A stretch of DNA of 64,000 nucleotides from Entoloma clypeatum (lineage: Eukaryota; Basidiomycota; Agaricomycetes; Agaricales; Entolomataceae): NCBI GenBank assembly GCA_963565915.1, contig OY751496.1:682001-746000 (forward strand), written 5' to 3'. The notes beneath the pieces were generated by a model. It had not been told where the DNA came from. It searched no databases and was given only the letters and a program-made list of their open reading frames with translations. Shown one piece after another: positions 55,452-64,000 of this stretch. Positions within the stretch are counted from its first letter, which is position 1. Every line of letters begins with the position of its first letter. The position numbers were made by a program, and so were the translations under genes.

Positions 55452-58400
55452 CTAGTTCTTTATCAGTCCAAAGTACGGGATAAACTTGGAAAAAAGGATT
55501 TTCCCCAGATTCTTAGTCAAAAGGTCTGCAGGGTTATTCACTCCTTCGATGAATTCGACCGTAATAATTCCTTCGGAGACTTTTTCTCTGACGAAGTGGA
55601 ATCGCACGTCAATGTGCTTGGATCGCTTCTCAGTTACAGGGTTGGATGCGATAAAGACGGAGCCGTTGTTATCTCCGTAGATCGGTACTGATCCGATCTG
55701 CATTCCAAGTTCGGCAAGCATGCTTCTCAGCCATGTTGCTGCGCGACTGCAATCTGATAGCGCCATGTACTCTGCTTCTGTAGAAGAGAGGGCGATGGTC
55801 TTTTGCGCCGATGATACCCATGTTATCACTCCAGACGCCAGTGATATGAAGAAGCCGGTGGTAGACCTCCTCGTGTTCTCATCTGACGCCCAGTCGGAGT
55901 CTGTGAATGCATAGATCCCTTTCCCTGAGTCCCCATCATACATTATTGCGTAATTTTTTGTTGCCTTTAAATATCTGCAAATATCCCTAGCCACCTCTAA
56001 ATGGCGTTTTGTGGGATTTGCGGAAAATTGGGACATTTTGATTACAGCAAAGCAGATGTCAGGCCTCGTTCCAATCATCAGATATAGGAGTGATCCGATG
56101 ACGGATTGGTACTTGGATTGGAGTTCCGCATTGGGTTCATCTTCGGACGCCATGGGTTTGTAGCCCGTAGGGAGTGGGGTATGGGTGGCGTTAGATTCGC
56201 TCATCCCCATGCGTGCCAGAATTTTCTCAAGGTAAGGTACTTGATCAATGAAGATCTTCTTCCCACGTTGCCTTATTTGGATTGAGAGAAATTCCTTTGG
56301 TTCCCCATCGGGCACTAGGTGACCTAGGTCCCTGCATTCCCATGTTGTCATGAAGGCCTTCTTCTTTTCTAGCGTATATTCCCGGTTTGTGCCGAGAAAA
56401 GCAGAGTCGTCGACATAGATGACGGCAATTACAATTTCCCCGTTGGTACTCTTGTGAATGAACACTCCCACATCGGAGTGAAGCCGGACAAAGCCGAGCT
56501 TTTTCATGGAGGAATCAAGTTCCCTCCACCAGGCTAATGCGGCCTGCTTAAGTCCATATAGAGCTTTGAATAGTTGGTACACGAGGTGTTCTTTCCCTTT
56601 TACTATGTAGCCCTCAGGCTGTCGCATGTAAATGACTTCACGGAGCGTTCCATAGAGGAAGGCTGATGAGACGTCCAAAAGAGTCATGAACCACCCTTCA
56701 AGGGCTGTCAATGCCAGTATTAATCGGACGGTTTCATATCTTACGACTGGTGAGAAGATCTGATCAAAGTCGATCCCTTCTACCTGTGAGAAGCCTTTTG
56801 CGACGAGGCGCGCTTTCAGACGCCCGTCGGACTTTTCGTTGTAAACCCATTTGTTCCTTAGAGCTTTCCTCCCTGCAGGCAGGGGTACTAGCTCCGTGAT
56901 CACCCCGCGGCATTTGAGCATGTCTAGCTCTTTACGTTCAGCCGCATACCAGTCTTCTTTATTTGGAAGAGGGTATATGTCTTTATGGGACATTTCAACG
57001 ATGCCAACTTGGACTGATATTGCCTCCATCAGGAGGTCATTCATCCATGCCGTTTGACCGCCCAATCTCCGTCTTCGATCTAATTTTTCAAGATCAGACG
57101 CTGGAGTGTCTTCCCCATAGATGCTTCCTGGCATCTTCCGAACTTGTCGTTCCCTGATCGGTCGATCTGGTACTTGCTCGGGTTCCGGAGTGGGTACTCG
57201 CGGTTCGTCATCAGGCTCACTGGCAGGCAGTTCGTTGTCTGATTCAGGTTGATCCTGTTCAATGGGAACTGGGATATGAGGTGTTTCGTTGTGACTATCA
57301 TCATCATTGCTGCCGGGAATGAGATCCTCAAACTCATCAGCCGGCTCTGGGTTTTCCATTTCTGGGTGGTTTTCTGGCAACGGGTCAATGTGGCATCTAG
57401 GGTACTTGCTTTCATCAAAGATAGCTTTCCCGCCCATGAAAATCGTGTTGGTCTCGGGATCCATGAAGCGGTATCCTTTGACCCCTGGTTTCGATCCGAG
57501 ATAAATCATCAATCGGGATCTTGATTCCAGGGAGTTCCTACGTTTCTCCTTTGGGATATATACATATGCCTGACATCCAAATACCCTGACACTAGACATG
57601 TCGGGGATCTCATTGGTCACCCTGAAGTAAGGGGTATTCCATTCAAGACGCTGCATGGGGGTTCTGTTGTAGAGAAATGCTGCGTGTTCCAAACAGAATT
57701 CCCACCACATGGGCGGTAAGCATGCATCGAAGCGCAATGCCTGAGATTTTTCCCATAGTGTTCGATTGATCCTTTCTGCTCTACCATTCTGCTGGTGCTG
57801 ATATGGGAGCGTGACATCGATCAGAATTCCATGATCGGCAAGTACATCCTTGTATTCGTCAAATTCTCCACCTCCATCAACCCGCCACTTTTTAGGGGTA
57901 GCGGCAAATTGATTCTGGATCATCGCAAGGAATTGTTTCAGCGCCGTGATGGCGCCTGACTTCTTCCTAAGCAAGACGACCCAGACATGGGATGAAAAAT
58001 CGTCCAAAAAGGTAAGGAAATATTTGTACTTATGGTACGATGCCGTGGATATCTGCTTCAAATCCGAATGGATCAAATCAAAGGGTTTGACAGCCCTTGT
58101 CATCGAGTTAGGATAAGATTGATTTGGCATTTTCCCTTTTAGACACCCCGTGCAGCTTTCCTGTGATTTCTCACGTACTAACGTTTTGGGTACTCCTTTG
58201 GTACTAGTGGGAATCTTATTGAGCGCTTGGTCATTTGGGTGGCCAAGGCGTTTATGCCAGGTTTCGACAGTGATTTCGCTAGAGATCGCGTGGATTTGGT
58301 CATAGCGTATTTCAGTGTCTAACCAATAAATGGTTTGTCCGAGAATGTGAGGTGAGAACTGTATTTTGTTCTGTCCTTTGGAGATGTTGATTTCTCCACG

Positions 58401-60170
58401 CATTCCGTCTACTTTGTAACCGTGATTAAGGAAGACGCCTAGGGACAATAGGCGTGTGTCCATGTCCGGAATGTAGAATACAGGTCGGAGAAGGTGGGTT
58501 TTTACTTCCCCATTTAGGGTATGCCGTACTGGAACGGCCCCAACTCCGAGAATTTCCAGTTTCTTTCCCTTTTCAGCTGTTTGGACAAATCGCTTAGCCT
58601 TAAGAGGCCTGTAGTACGCGAAGTCCTTGAACTCATGGGTAAAGTGTAACGAAGCACCGGAGTCTAAGATCCATTGTGCACGTTCTTTCTCCTTACAGTG
58701 TGTACATGACGCAAAGTGCTTTGTATATTTTTTATATAGATCGTTGTCAATATGATCCATACATTCTGCACTAGTACTAGCTAATATTTTACACGTCTGC
58801 AAGGAGGTGTTATTAGCTTTCCTTAATTGGTCAGATTCAGGAGAGGAAGATGACGAACCGTCAAGTTCAATGAGCCCATCTTCGAATTGGTCCGGCCCCA
58901 TCCGCTCGCTTTGATGGTCTATGTCCATCATCCTAAGGGTTTGGTCCAGCGGCGGAGTAACTCGACGCTGCTTGGACGGTCTTTCGTCTTCTTCTGGGAT
59001 AATCGTATCCAGAATGCGAAGGTTTGACCCTGAGGGGCGGGCACCAATGCCGCGCGCGAGTTTGCGAACATGGTCGTTTTTCTTCCACACAGACGGCTTG
59101 CCCGAAGGAAGCCCGGTGTACTGGGATGGAGGCGGGTTCATTCGCTGAAGGAGCGACTGCATCCGCTGAGAGTCTGGCTGGGCGGTACTTATCGTTTTTC
59201 CGCGCCCGGTGACGGTAGTAAAGGATGGTGGAGGGAAGTGTATGGCGGGAGCAACAAACTCAACCGTTTCCTCCGCATGGTCGGACGTGTTGTCCGCAGT
59301 GTTGGCGCTTTTCTTCTGATTGCGCCAGCGTCCTTTTCCCTTCTTCTTTTCAGAAGCGGTACTATGGTCGGTCGAGTTAGGCTGCTCGTCAGCGTCGTTC
59401 TGTGAGGTACTCGGCTTTTGCTGCTTTTCCCATTTGGGGTCCTGCCCCTTTCGCTTTGTCCCAGAAATTTTCTTGGCCTGCTCATTGGACGTACGAGTGG
59501 ACCCGACCGAATACTTGCGCCTGTATTCCGAGATGACGCTGTCGGCGACGGCCTGCCATGTGAAGTCATCGGCGTCGTATACCTGGAAGAGAGCGGTGGA
59601 GAGTGATGACCAGGCGTCGGGAATCGCATTGGCCAAGATCATTGCCTGCATCAGATCGGGGACGACAAAATTTGAATCGGCGAGACGGGCGAAGAGAGAG
59701 CCCAGGCGTTCGATTTCAGGGACGGGGTCGCGTCCAGACAGTTTGTAGGTGGCGGCGGCTTTAAAGTCGCCGAAGATGACCGCCGGGGATATCTTGGAGT
59801 AGGCGTCTTTCAACGTTTTCCATGCGCCAAGCGCCGAGGTACTGTCTTTGATGTGACGTCTGATCGCCTCAGAGATTTTCAGGCGTATCGCCCCGAGAGC
59901 TACGTCGTCGTCCCTGATCCAGGCTTTTTCTTCCTTACGGAAGCCGGGCTGGTCGACCGTGGTAGTCAGCACAGGGGGAGCAGCGGCGGTGGGACCAGGA
60001 GTGGAGACCGTAGTGGTGAAGTCGGCGATCTCGGGACGGGGGATATCGCCAGAGACGATGCGCCAGACTCCTTGATGGAGGAGGTAGGACTTCATTTTTT
60101 CGGCCCAGCTTTGGTAGTCAATGCCGTCAAAGGGGGCGATGGTGTCAAGAGCAGAGCGAGAGGTAGACAT
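55452..60170 (-). CDS. copia-4 gag-pol polyprotein (1572 aa), open
   Basis: One frame from ATG 60170 (MSTSRSALDT) to 55452. Motifs in order: gag (DFKAAATYKLSGRDPVPEIE), protease ILDSGASLHFT, integrase zinc finger WHKRLGH and CTGC, integrase core HSDLK, VDGGGEFDEY and GRAERINR, RT VIYVDDSAFLG, RNase H TDSDWASDENTR and SSTEAEYM. No stop, frameshift or lost catalytic residue is seen. With nearly identical LTRs it is, beside copia-2, the best candidate for a mobile copy. It differs from copia-2 by lacking the proline-rich gag insert. Confidence 0.96.
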   Translation of the reverse strand: MSTSRSALDTIAPFDGIDYQSWAEKMKSYLLHQGVWRIVSGDIPRPEIADFTTTVSTPGPTAAAPPVLTTTVDQPGFRKEEKAWIRDDDVALGAIRLKISEAIRRHIKDSTSALGAWKTLKDAYSKISPAVIFGDFKAAATYKLSGRDPVPEIERLGSLFARLADSNFVVPDLMQAMILANAIPDAWSSLSTALFQVYDADDFTWQAVADSVISEYRRKYSVGSTRTSNEQAKKISGTKRKGQDPKWEKQQKPSTSQNDADEQPNSTDHSTASEKKKGKGRWRNQKKSANTADNTSDHAEETVEFVAPAIHFPPPSFTTVTGRGKTISTAQPDSQRMQSLLQRMNPPPSQYTGLPSGKPSVWKKNDHVRKLARGIGARPSGSNLRILDTIIPEEDERPSKQRRVTPPLDQTLRMMDIDHQSERMGPDQFEDGLIELDGSSSSSPESDQLRKANNTSLQTCKILASTSAECMDHIDNDLYKKYTKHFASCTHCKEKERAQWILDSGASLHFTHEFKDFAYYRPLKAKRFVQTAEKGKKLEILGVGAVPVRHTLNGEVKTHLLRPVFYIPDMDTRLLSLGVFLNHGYKVDGMRGEINISKGQNKIQFSPHILGQTIYWLDTEIRYDQIHAISSEITVETWHKRLGHPNDQALNKIPTSTKGVPKTLVREKSQESCTGCLKGKMPNQSYPNSMTRAVKPFDLIHSDLKQISTASYHKYKYFLTFLDDFSSHVWVVLLRKKSGAITALKQFLAMIQNQFAATPKKWRVDGGGEFDEYKDVLADHGILIDVTLPYQHQQNGRAERINRTLWEKSQALRFDACLPPMWWEFCLEHAAFLYNRTPMQRLEWNTPYFRVTNEIPDMSSVRVFGCQAYVYIPKEKRRNSLESRSRLMIYLGSKPGVKGYRFMDPETNTIFMGGKAIFDESKYPRCHIDPLPENHPEMENPEPADEFEDLIPGSNDDDSHNETPHIPVPIEQDQPESDNELPASEPDDEPRVPTPEPEQVPDRPIRERQVRKMPGSIYGEDTPASDLEKLDRRRRLGGQTAWMNDLLMEAISVQVGIVEMSHKDIYPLPNKEDWYAAERKELDMLKCRGVITELVPLPAGRKALRNKWVYNEKSDGRLKARLVAKGFSQVEGIDFDQIFSPVVRYETVRLILALTALEGWFMTLLDVSSAFLYGTLREVIYMRQPEGYIVKGKEHLVYQLFKALYGLKQAALAWWRELDSSMKKLGFVRLHSDVGVFIHKSTNGEIVIAVIYVDDSAFLGTNREYTLEKKKAFMTTWECRDLGHLVPDGEPKEFLSIQIRQRGKKIFIDQVPYLEKILARMGMSESNATHTPLPTGYKPMASEDEPNAELQSKYQSVIGSLLYLMIGTRPDICFAVIKMSQFSANPTKRHLEVARDICRYLKATKNYAIMYDGDSGKGIYAFTDSDWASDENTRRSTTGFFISLASGVITWVSSAQKTIALSSTEAEYMALSDCSRAATWLRSMLAELGMQIGSVPIYGDNNGSVFIASNPVTEKRSKHIDVRFHFVREKVSEGIITVEFIEGVNNPADLLTKNLGKILFSKFIPYFGLIKN

Positions 60171-60531
60171 TGTAGATGAATCTAAAAAGGGTTCCCAATC
60201 AGTGATATGTTATGAATATGATTCGAGAAAACAATTGAATGATTCCTTATGACTTATTCCCTTCAGGAATAGCGGTCATGGGAAAACCCTTTATATGTCA
60301 GAATCGTATAAGGTGCGATCAACGTTTCCACATGGAGTGTACTAGGTCAATCCCCTTAGGGACGTCTCATGACAGGTACTTGTCGTAATGACGTTCCCAG
60401 GTTCATATGTGAAGAAGTAAGACTCAGAACCTAGATCTTTCGATCGGTTCTTTGCCAACCAGGGTAGAGTGGGCAGGTACTCGCTGTTGCCAGCGTTTCC
60501 CAGGTCCCTCTGCTATCCGGGGCCCATAACC

Positions 60532-60844
60532 TGTTGAAGTTCCACCTGGGCGCTAGCCACAGGTGTACTGAGCAACACGGCTACAGTGGAAGTACTCTAC
60601 GATACCGCTATAGTCACTTACATGGTTTGGAGGGGGGGGTAAGGCTGGTGAGAGCGGTTGAGGCTGGTGAGAGCGATGGAGCTGGTTAAGAGTCAAGAGA
60701 CAACTTGTTGGTATTGACAGTTTCCTGGTCTTATATACCGTACTACTGTTTGTACCAACCAAACAAGTATGTAATGAAGATATGTAAAGGTCACGTGATG
60801 TAATCTAATCTAATCTAATCTACGTGATGGGAAAAGTTTCAACA
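60532..60844 (-). repeat. copia-4 5' LTR
   Basis: 313 bp, identical to the 3' LTR but for one G in a homopolymer. Confidence 0.95.
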
Positions 60845-60864
60845 AATGGGTGATACACAGCATG

Positions 60865-61295
60865 TTTTTTTTTACCGGTTTGACATGGGGAGCATTGAGT
60901 CTCTGGCCAAACGACTCAACAAGTTGTGGGAGGACGTGTGTTATGCGTAACAAACCGTTCCAAGGTTCGGGCAGAGTATGCAGGAAGATGGAAAGGCGAA
61001 GAGCAATGTGATTGCTAAATCTAAGGAATGTAGCTATGGTACATGAGGTTTATATAGTACTGACTATGAGCGGTAGCGAATGAGTCAGTAACTGCGGAAG
61101 GCAGTGCGCATGAGTAAGGCGACTGCAGAAGGCTATGCACTAATGAGTAAGCTGACTGCGGAATGAGTCAGACAGCTGCGGAAAGCGAGTCAGCGCGGGA
61201 GCGAAGTATACTAAAGGAAATAAAGTATAATACAATATGTGTAAGCGGGGGCCGATGAGTAAAAGTGAAAAGATAAGCGTATACGTCCGTAGTCA
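60865..61295. other. Intergenic with degenerate tandem repeats
   Basis: At about 61080-61200 the motif tgactgcggaa, alternating with gatgagtaagc-like strings, occurs about four to five times in imperfect form. There is no coding sequence. Confidence 0.45.
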
Positions 61296-62122
61296 TTAGT
61301 CCGTAACAACGTGCTTGAGAATGGTCCTCGGCGCCCAGACCGACATTGAGGCCCTGTGCGGCAAAGGATCCAGACGTGGGATGGTCGCACGTAGCCCACA
61401 GATGGTCATGGCCGCAAGAGAGTGGGTTCCGATCTCGAACATGTAGCCTGGCACGACAGGCCCTTGTGAAGGTGCACCGGGACCAAGGGATTCCTTCTTG
61501 ATCCGGAGTATGTTGTCGTGGGTGAAGTCTGGGCTCGCGCTGTTCGAAACATGAGCTGCGAGTGTGGCATTGACATTCGTGGGCTGGTTGGGGTGGATTG
61601 TCAGAATGAGGAACGAAAATGTGAGGTGCGAAAAAGACCTACGTTGAGAAGGTATCGGAAGCAAATGCCGACCCATACATTGTCCCGAAACCGTTTCAAG
61701 ATTTCGCCTGATGATCCCCATGAAAAATATTTCTCACACCAGTCTGCAAGCAACGGGAGGTCTGGCTTCAGTTTTCCCCACTGCGAGGCATCGACAGCAT
61801 CAGACGATGTGGCAGGATAGAGAAACAGACGCAGGACGTTGAGCGGAGGAAACGCAGGGGTGATGTTATGTGCGGCGCGGGATTGCTTGACAAGAAGGAC
61901 ATGGTCTGGGTCCCATGCAAGCTGGACCCCAAGTCTCGCCCTCCATTCCCTAATGAGCTCATCATAAGCACGCATCAGTGCGTGAGGTGCCGTTTTCACC
62001 TTGCAGCCGCGCTTGACAGACGGCCGTTCAGGGCCGTCGAAAACAAAGATGGCAGTGACAGCGACAGATAAGAGCCGACAGATCTGCCAAAAGAGAATCT
62101 GCAGAGGCAGATTCTCACCGAC
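61296..62122 (-). pseudogene. Remnant of a GEN/XPG-like structure-specific nuclease gene lacking the catalytic middle
   Basis: Two exons (61643-62122 and 61296-61583) are joined by a 59-nt phase-0 GT-AG intron. The first begins GENLPLQILFWQICRLL and has FVFDGPERPSVKRG, the end of the XPG N-region of fungal GEN/XPG-like proteins. It passes directly into ALMRAYDELIREWRARLG and WCEKYFSWGSSGEIL, which belong to the distal part of such proteins. The XPG-I region with its acidic catalytic cluster is missing, as is the start containing the conserved N-terminal Gly and Asp. The second exon gives a C-terminus (FEIGTHSLAAMTICGLR to the stop at 61296). I infer an internal deletion. A diverged paralogue with another role is possible. 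Confidence 0.6.
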
Positions 62123-62243
62123 CTGCATGCAGGATCCTTGACTTCGGGGGTGACACTGCGCGCGAGTGAGAAGTATACTTGGTAGGTCGGATATCAGCAA
62201 ACAAGACCCATTCGAAACGGGAGCGCTCACCTTGCATCGATTC

Positions 62244-62641
62244 TGTTATGATCGTATTTTCACTTTTCACTTTATCTTATCTTATCTCGATCTTATCTTA
62301 TCTACATCATATCATACATGAGGACATCTTATCATTATCGCGCAGCATGACGCTGCCACAATGCAGCCTCATGGAATTTACATATATAAGTAGGGTACTT
62401 TCACTTGTATTCGATAGCTTGTTCTCTTGAGATTCCTGCTGGGTCTCTTGGCAATACAGTTCTCTTATCATCTTTCCACTTCGTTCCTAAGTTTGGTCTC
62501 GCAACATCGTTTGACTTAGCGTCGCCTCAACAGAAGAACAAGCTCTTTCTACTTGCCCGCCCAAACACACACTTCCCACTCCATCATCACTATCCCTGCC
62601 GTTTCGCACTTTTGCATTAAAAGTCACACTTCATTATTACA
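62244..62641 (+). repeat. Putative 5' LTR of a Ty3/gypsy element
   Basis: About 398 bp from TGTTATGATCG to TCATTATTACA (imperfect inverted ends), with a TATA box tatataag near 62384 and a pyrimidine-rich TCTTA repeat near its start (62270-62310). It lies upstream of a gypsy-type gag. The partner LTR is beyond the window, so the boundaries are inferred. The next 470 bp (62642-63110) are leader without a clear gene. I could not identify a certain primer site. Confidence 0.5.
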
Positions 62642-63110
62642 TGCGGACCCTAGTGTTAAGGGGGATCTCCTGGACTTCAGGGATAAGAAGAGAAACACTT
62701 GGTGCACCCACTATATCTAGCGTTGCCATTTGAGACACATAGGGAAACGTTGAGCCCGTCCCGTGTTGAGGTGACCAAAGGCCGACGCAACTAACCTTTG
62801 GGAAAGCTGCTGGCATGTGTGACAGTTGGAGAGAGCAGACCGTACATGTCTAGATCGCAAAAGGTGTTCCAACCCCCGACCCTATTTCAGGATATCGACC
62901 AGTCCAGCGCGCGTAGGGGATCTGACCACGTGGACTTCATTTTTCCTAGATCTTCCTTTGCTCGGGTAAATCGGCTACCTGGGTAAACAGATCACTCTTT
63001 GGGTTTTTTCCTTTTAGATTTTTTCTTGCCTAAGTGTTAGAACAGGGTCGCGTGCCCGACGCAAGGTACTACTGTTCAAAAAATCAACCACTCCCCCTCA
63101 TCACACCATC

Positions 63111-64000
63111 ATGGCCGAAGGCACCAATGCCCAATTCGACGAAGAATTTGAACAACACCATGCACCATCACCCTTACCTCCGATACCACTGTTCAATCAC
63201 CCCCCCCCACAAAACAACAATTGTGGAAGGAAATTAGAAGTCGCCGTGGATCCCGGCAAATACAATGGATCCAAAGCAACGTTCACAGTATGGTGGACTA
63301 AGATGCTCGCATGGCTCAGGGTCAACCAAGAGCTATTCAATGGAGAGGAAGAAGTGTGCATTGCAGTGTGGTCGCGATTGGACGGTCCCATGGCAGGAGT
63401 TTACGGGGAAACCCGTTTGAACCAATGTATGGAATCAGAAGATTGGCCAACGTACCGAGAGCTAGTCAGTGAAATCACAACGAGGTTTCGTCCCACCACT
63501 GAGATCGAATGGGCCCGATCCAAAATCGAGAGCTTTAAGCAAGGTTCAATGAAGACCGATGATTGGATTACGCAATTCGGGACCCTGGTCATCAAGGGCA
63601 AGATTGAGGAAAGGCACGGTGTAACCCTTTTGGAAAGGAACGCCAAGGAATCTATCATGCAACAACTCTTCCAGCAAGGGAGGAGAAAGTCCACAGTGCA
63701 GGGCACCTGTGAAGAAATTTTGGCAATCGGCAGAGCGGAAGAGACTTTTGCAGCAAGACCAGGCATGAGGACTGGCAATAACTTTGGACAACAACGTAAC
63801 ACATGGGGCAATCGGCCTGCATATGGACAACAGCAGCAACAGAGGCCCTTTGGGCAACAACAGAATGGGGGGTACCATCCTCAACAACAAAACGGTCAAC
63901 AACAACAACAGCAGCAACCACGATGGGATCCAAATGCAATGGACGTTGATAGGAACCAGAGACGCGCTCCTGGTAATTGTTATAACTGCGGCGGACAGGG
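63111..64000 (+). CDS. Ty3/gypsy gag (retrotransposon capsid), truncated by the window end
   Basis: Open from ATG 63111 (MAEGTNAQFDEEFEQ) to the window end, 296 codons without a stop. The capsid-like part has FTVWWTKMLAWLRVNQELF, WSRLDGPMAGVYGE, EDWPTYRELVSEITTRF and TDDWITQFGTL, the helical pattern of Ty3/gypsy Gag (retrotrans_gag). A Gln/Asn-rich linker follows (GQQQQQRPFGQQQNG). The last residues, NCYNCGG, begin a CX2C zinc knuckle that the window cuts. Pol should follow. The reading frame is intact here. The element belongs to a superfamily otherwise absent from this window. Confidence 0.85.
   Translation, partial: MAEGTNAQFDEEFEQHHAPSPLPPIPLFNHPPPQNNNCGRKLEVAVDPGKYNGSKATFTVWWTKMLAWLRVNQELFNGEEEVCIAVWSRLDGPMAGVYGETRLNQCMESEDWPTYRELVSEITTRFRPTTEIEWARSKIESFKQGSMKTDDWITQFGTLVIKGKIEERHGVTLLERNAKESIMQQLFQQGRRKSTVQGTCEEILAIGRAEETFAARPGMRTGNNFGQQRNTWGNRPAYGQQQQQRPFGQQQNGGYHPQQQNGQQQQQQQPRWDPNAMDVDRNQRRAPGNCYNCGGQ

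Larger units (their letters stand above)
55064..60844 (-). mobile_element. copia-4: intact-looking minus-strand Ty1/copia element
   Basis: LTRs are 55064-55375 (312 bp) and 60532-60844 (313 bp). The only difference I find is seven against eight Gs in one homopolymer. The target duplication aatgg is at 55059-55063 and 60845-60849. The single gag-pol frame is open. The primer site is at 60519-60531 and the polypurine tract, read in reverse, at 55376-55382. Its sister is copia-1. It inserted recently into a small gene. Confidence 0.97.

Noticed and set aside
1..64000. CRISPR arrays, rRNA and tRNA genes
   Set aside because: No regularly spaced short repeats, no rRNA-like sequence and no tRNA cloverleaf was recognised. 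The Met-tRNA match at the primer sites is a complement of about 11 bases, not a gene.

Overview
The window looks like a chromosome segment of a filamentous basidiomycete, probably an agaricomycete. Host-type genes carry many short (49-100 nt) phase-constrained introns, and the mobile elements are of types known from such fungi: Ty1/copia, Ty3/gypsy, DIRS-like tyrosine-recombinase (YR) retroelements, PIF/Harbinger and Crypton. Roughly two thirds of the 64 kb is mobile DNA.

Layout, left to right. 1-3203 (resuming at 8980-9018) is the 3' part of a YR retroelement (DIRS-A) with split direct repeats. It is interrupted by copia-1 (3204-8974). A foldback MITE (9015-9324) abuts it. Gene A of a multi-membrane-span family follows (9847-11738). 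From 12325 to 36539 lies one stack: a minus-strand DIRS-like element (DIRS-B) bounded by about 55-bp inverted repeats. It was hit by copia-3 (12458-24096), which was itself hit inside an LTR by copia-2 (12560-18388), and separately by copia-5 (25450-32203), which splits the recombinase gene. Without the insertions DIRS-B is about 5.8 kb. Its 3' untranslated region carries a hammerhead-ribozyme fold (24141-24196, minus strand).

36849-40265 is a complete-looking Harbinger element with TIRs, a DNA-binding-type gene and a convergent DDE transposase. 41106-47927 holds membrane-protein paralogues B and D and a decayed fragment C. 48427-50000 is a ten-exon mitochondrial stomatin-like gene, followed by a small secreted DUF5648-type protein (50551-51144). 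52085-54527 is a Crypton-type YR gene. 55064-60844 is copia-4, which splits a small gene. 61296-62122 is a remnant of a GEN/XPG-like nuclease gene. 62244-64000 is the start of a Ty3/gypsy element (LTR, leader, gag).

Two themes tie the region together. First, element age is layered: copia-2 and copia-4 have identical or nearly identical LTRs and open gag-pol frames, while the older elements are broken. Second, the breaks are strongly patterned. At least nine in-frame stops in five elements are TGA where the alignment or context implies CGA, and two unrelated reverse transcriptases lost the same active-site Asp by a GTCGAT to GTCAAT change. This is what deamination of methylated CpG would leave. 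The membrane-protein family, the stomatin-like gene and the DUF5648 gene are the only clear host genes.
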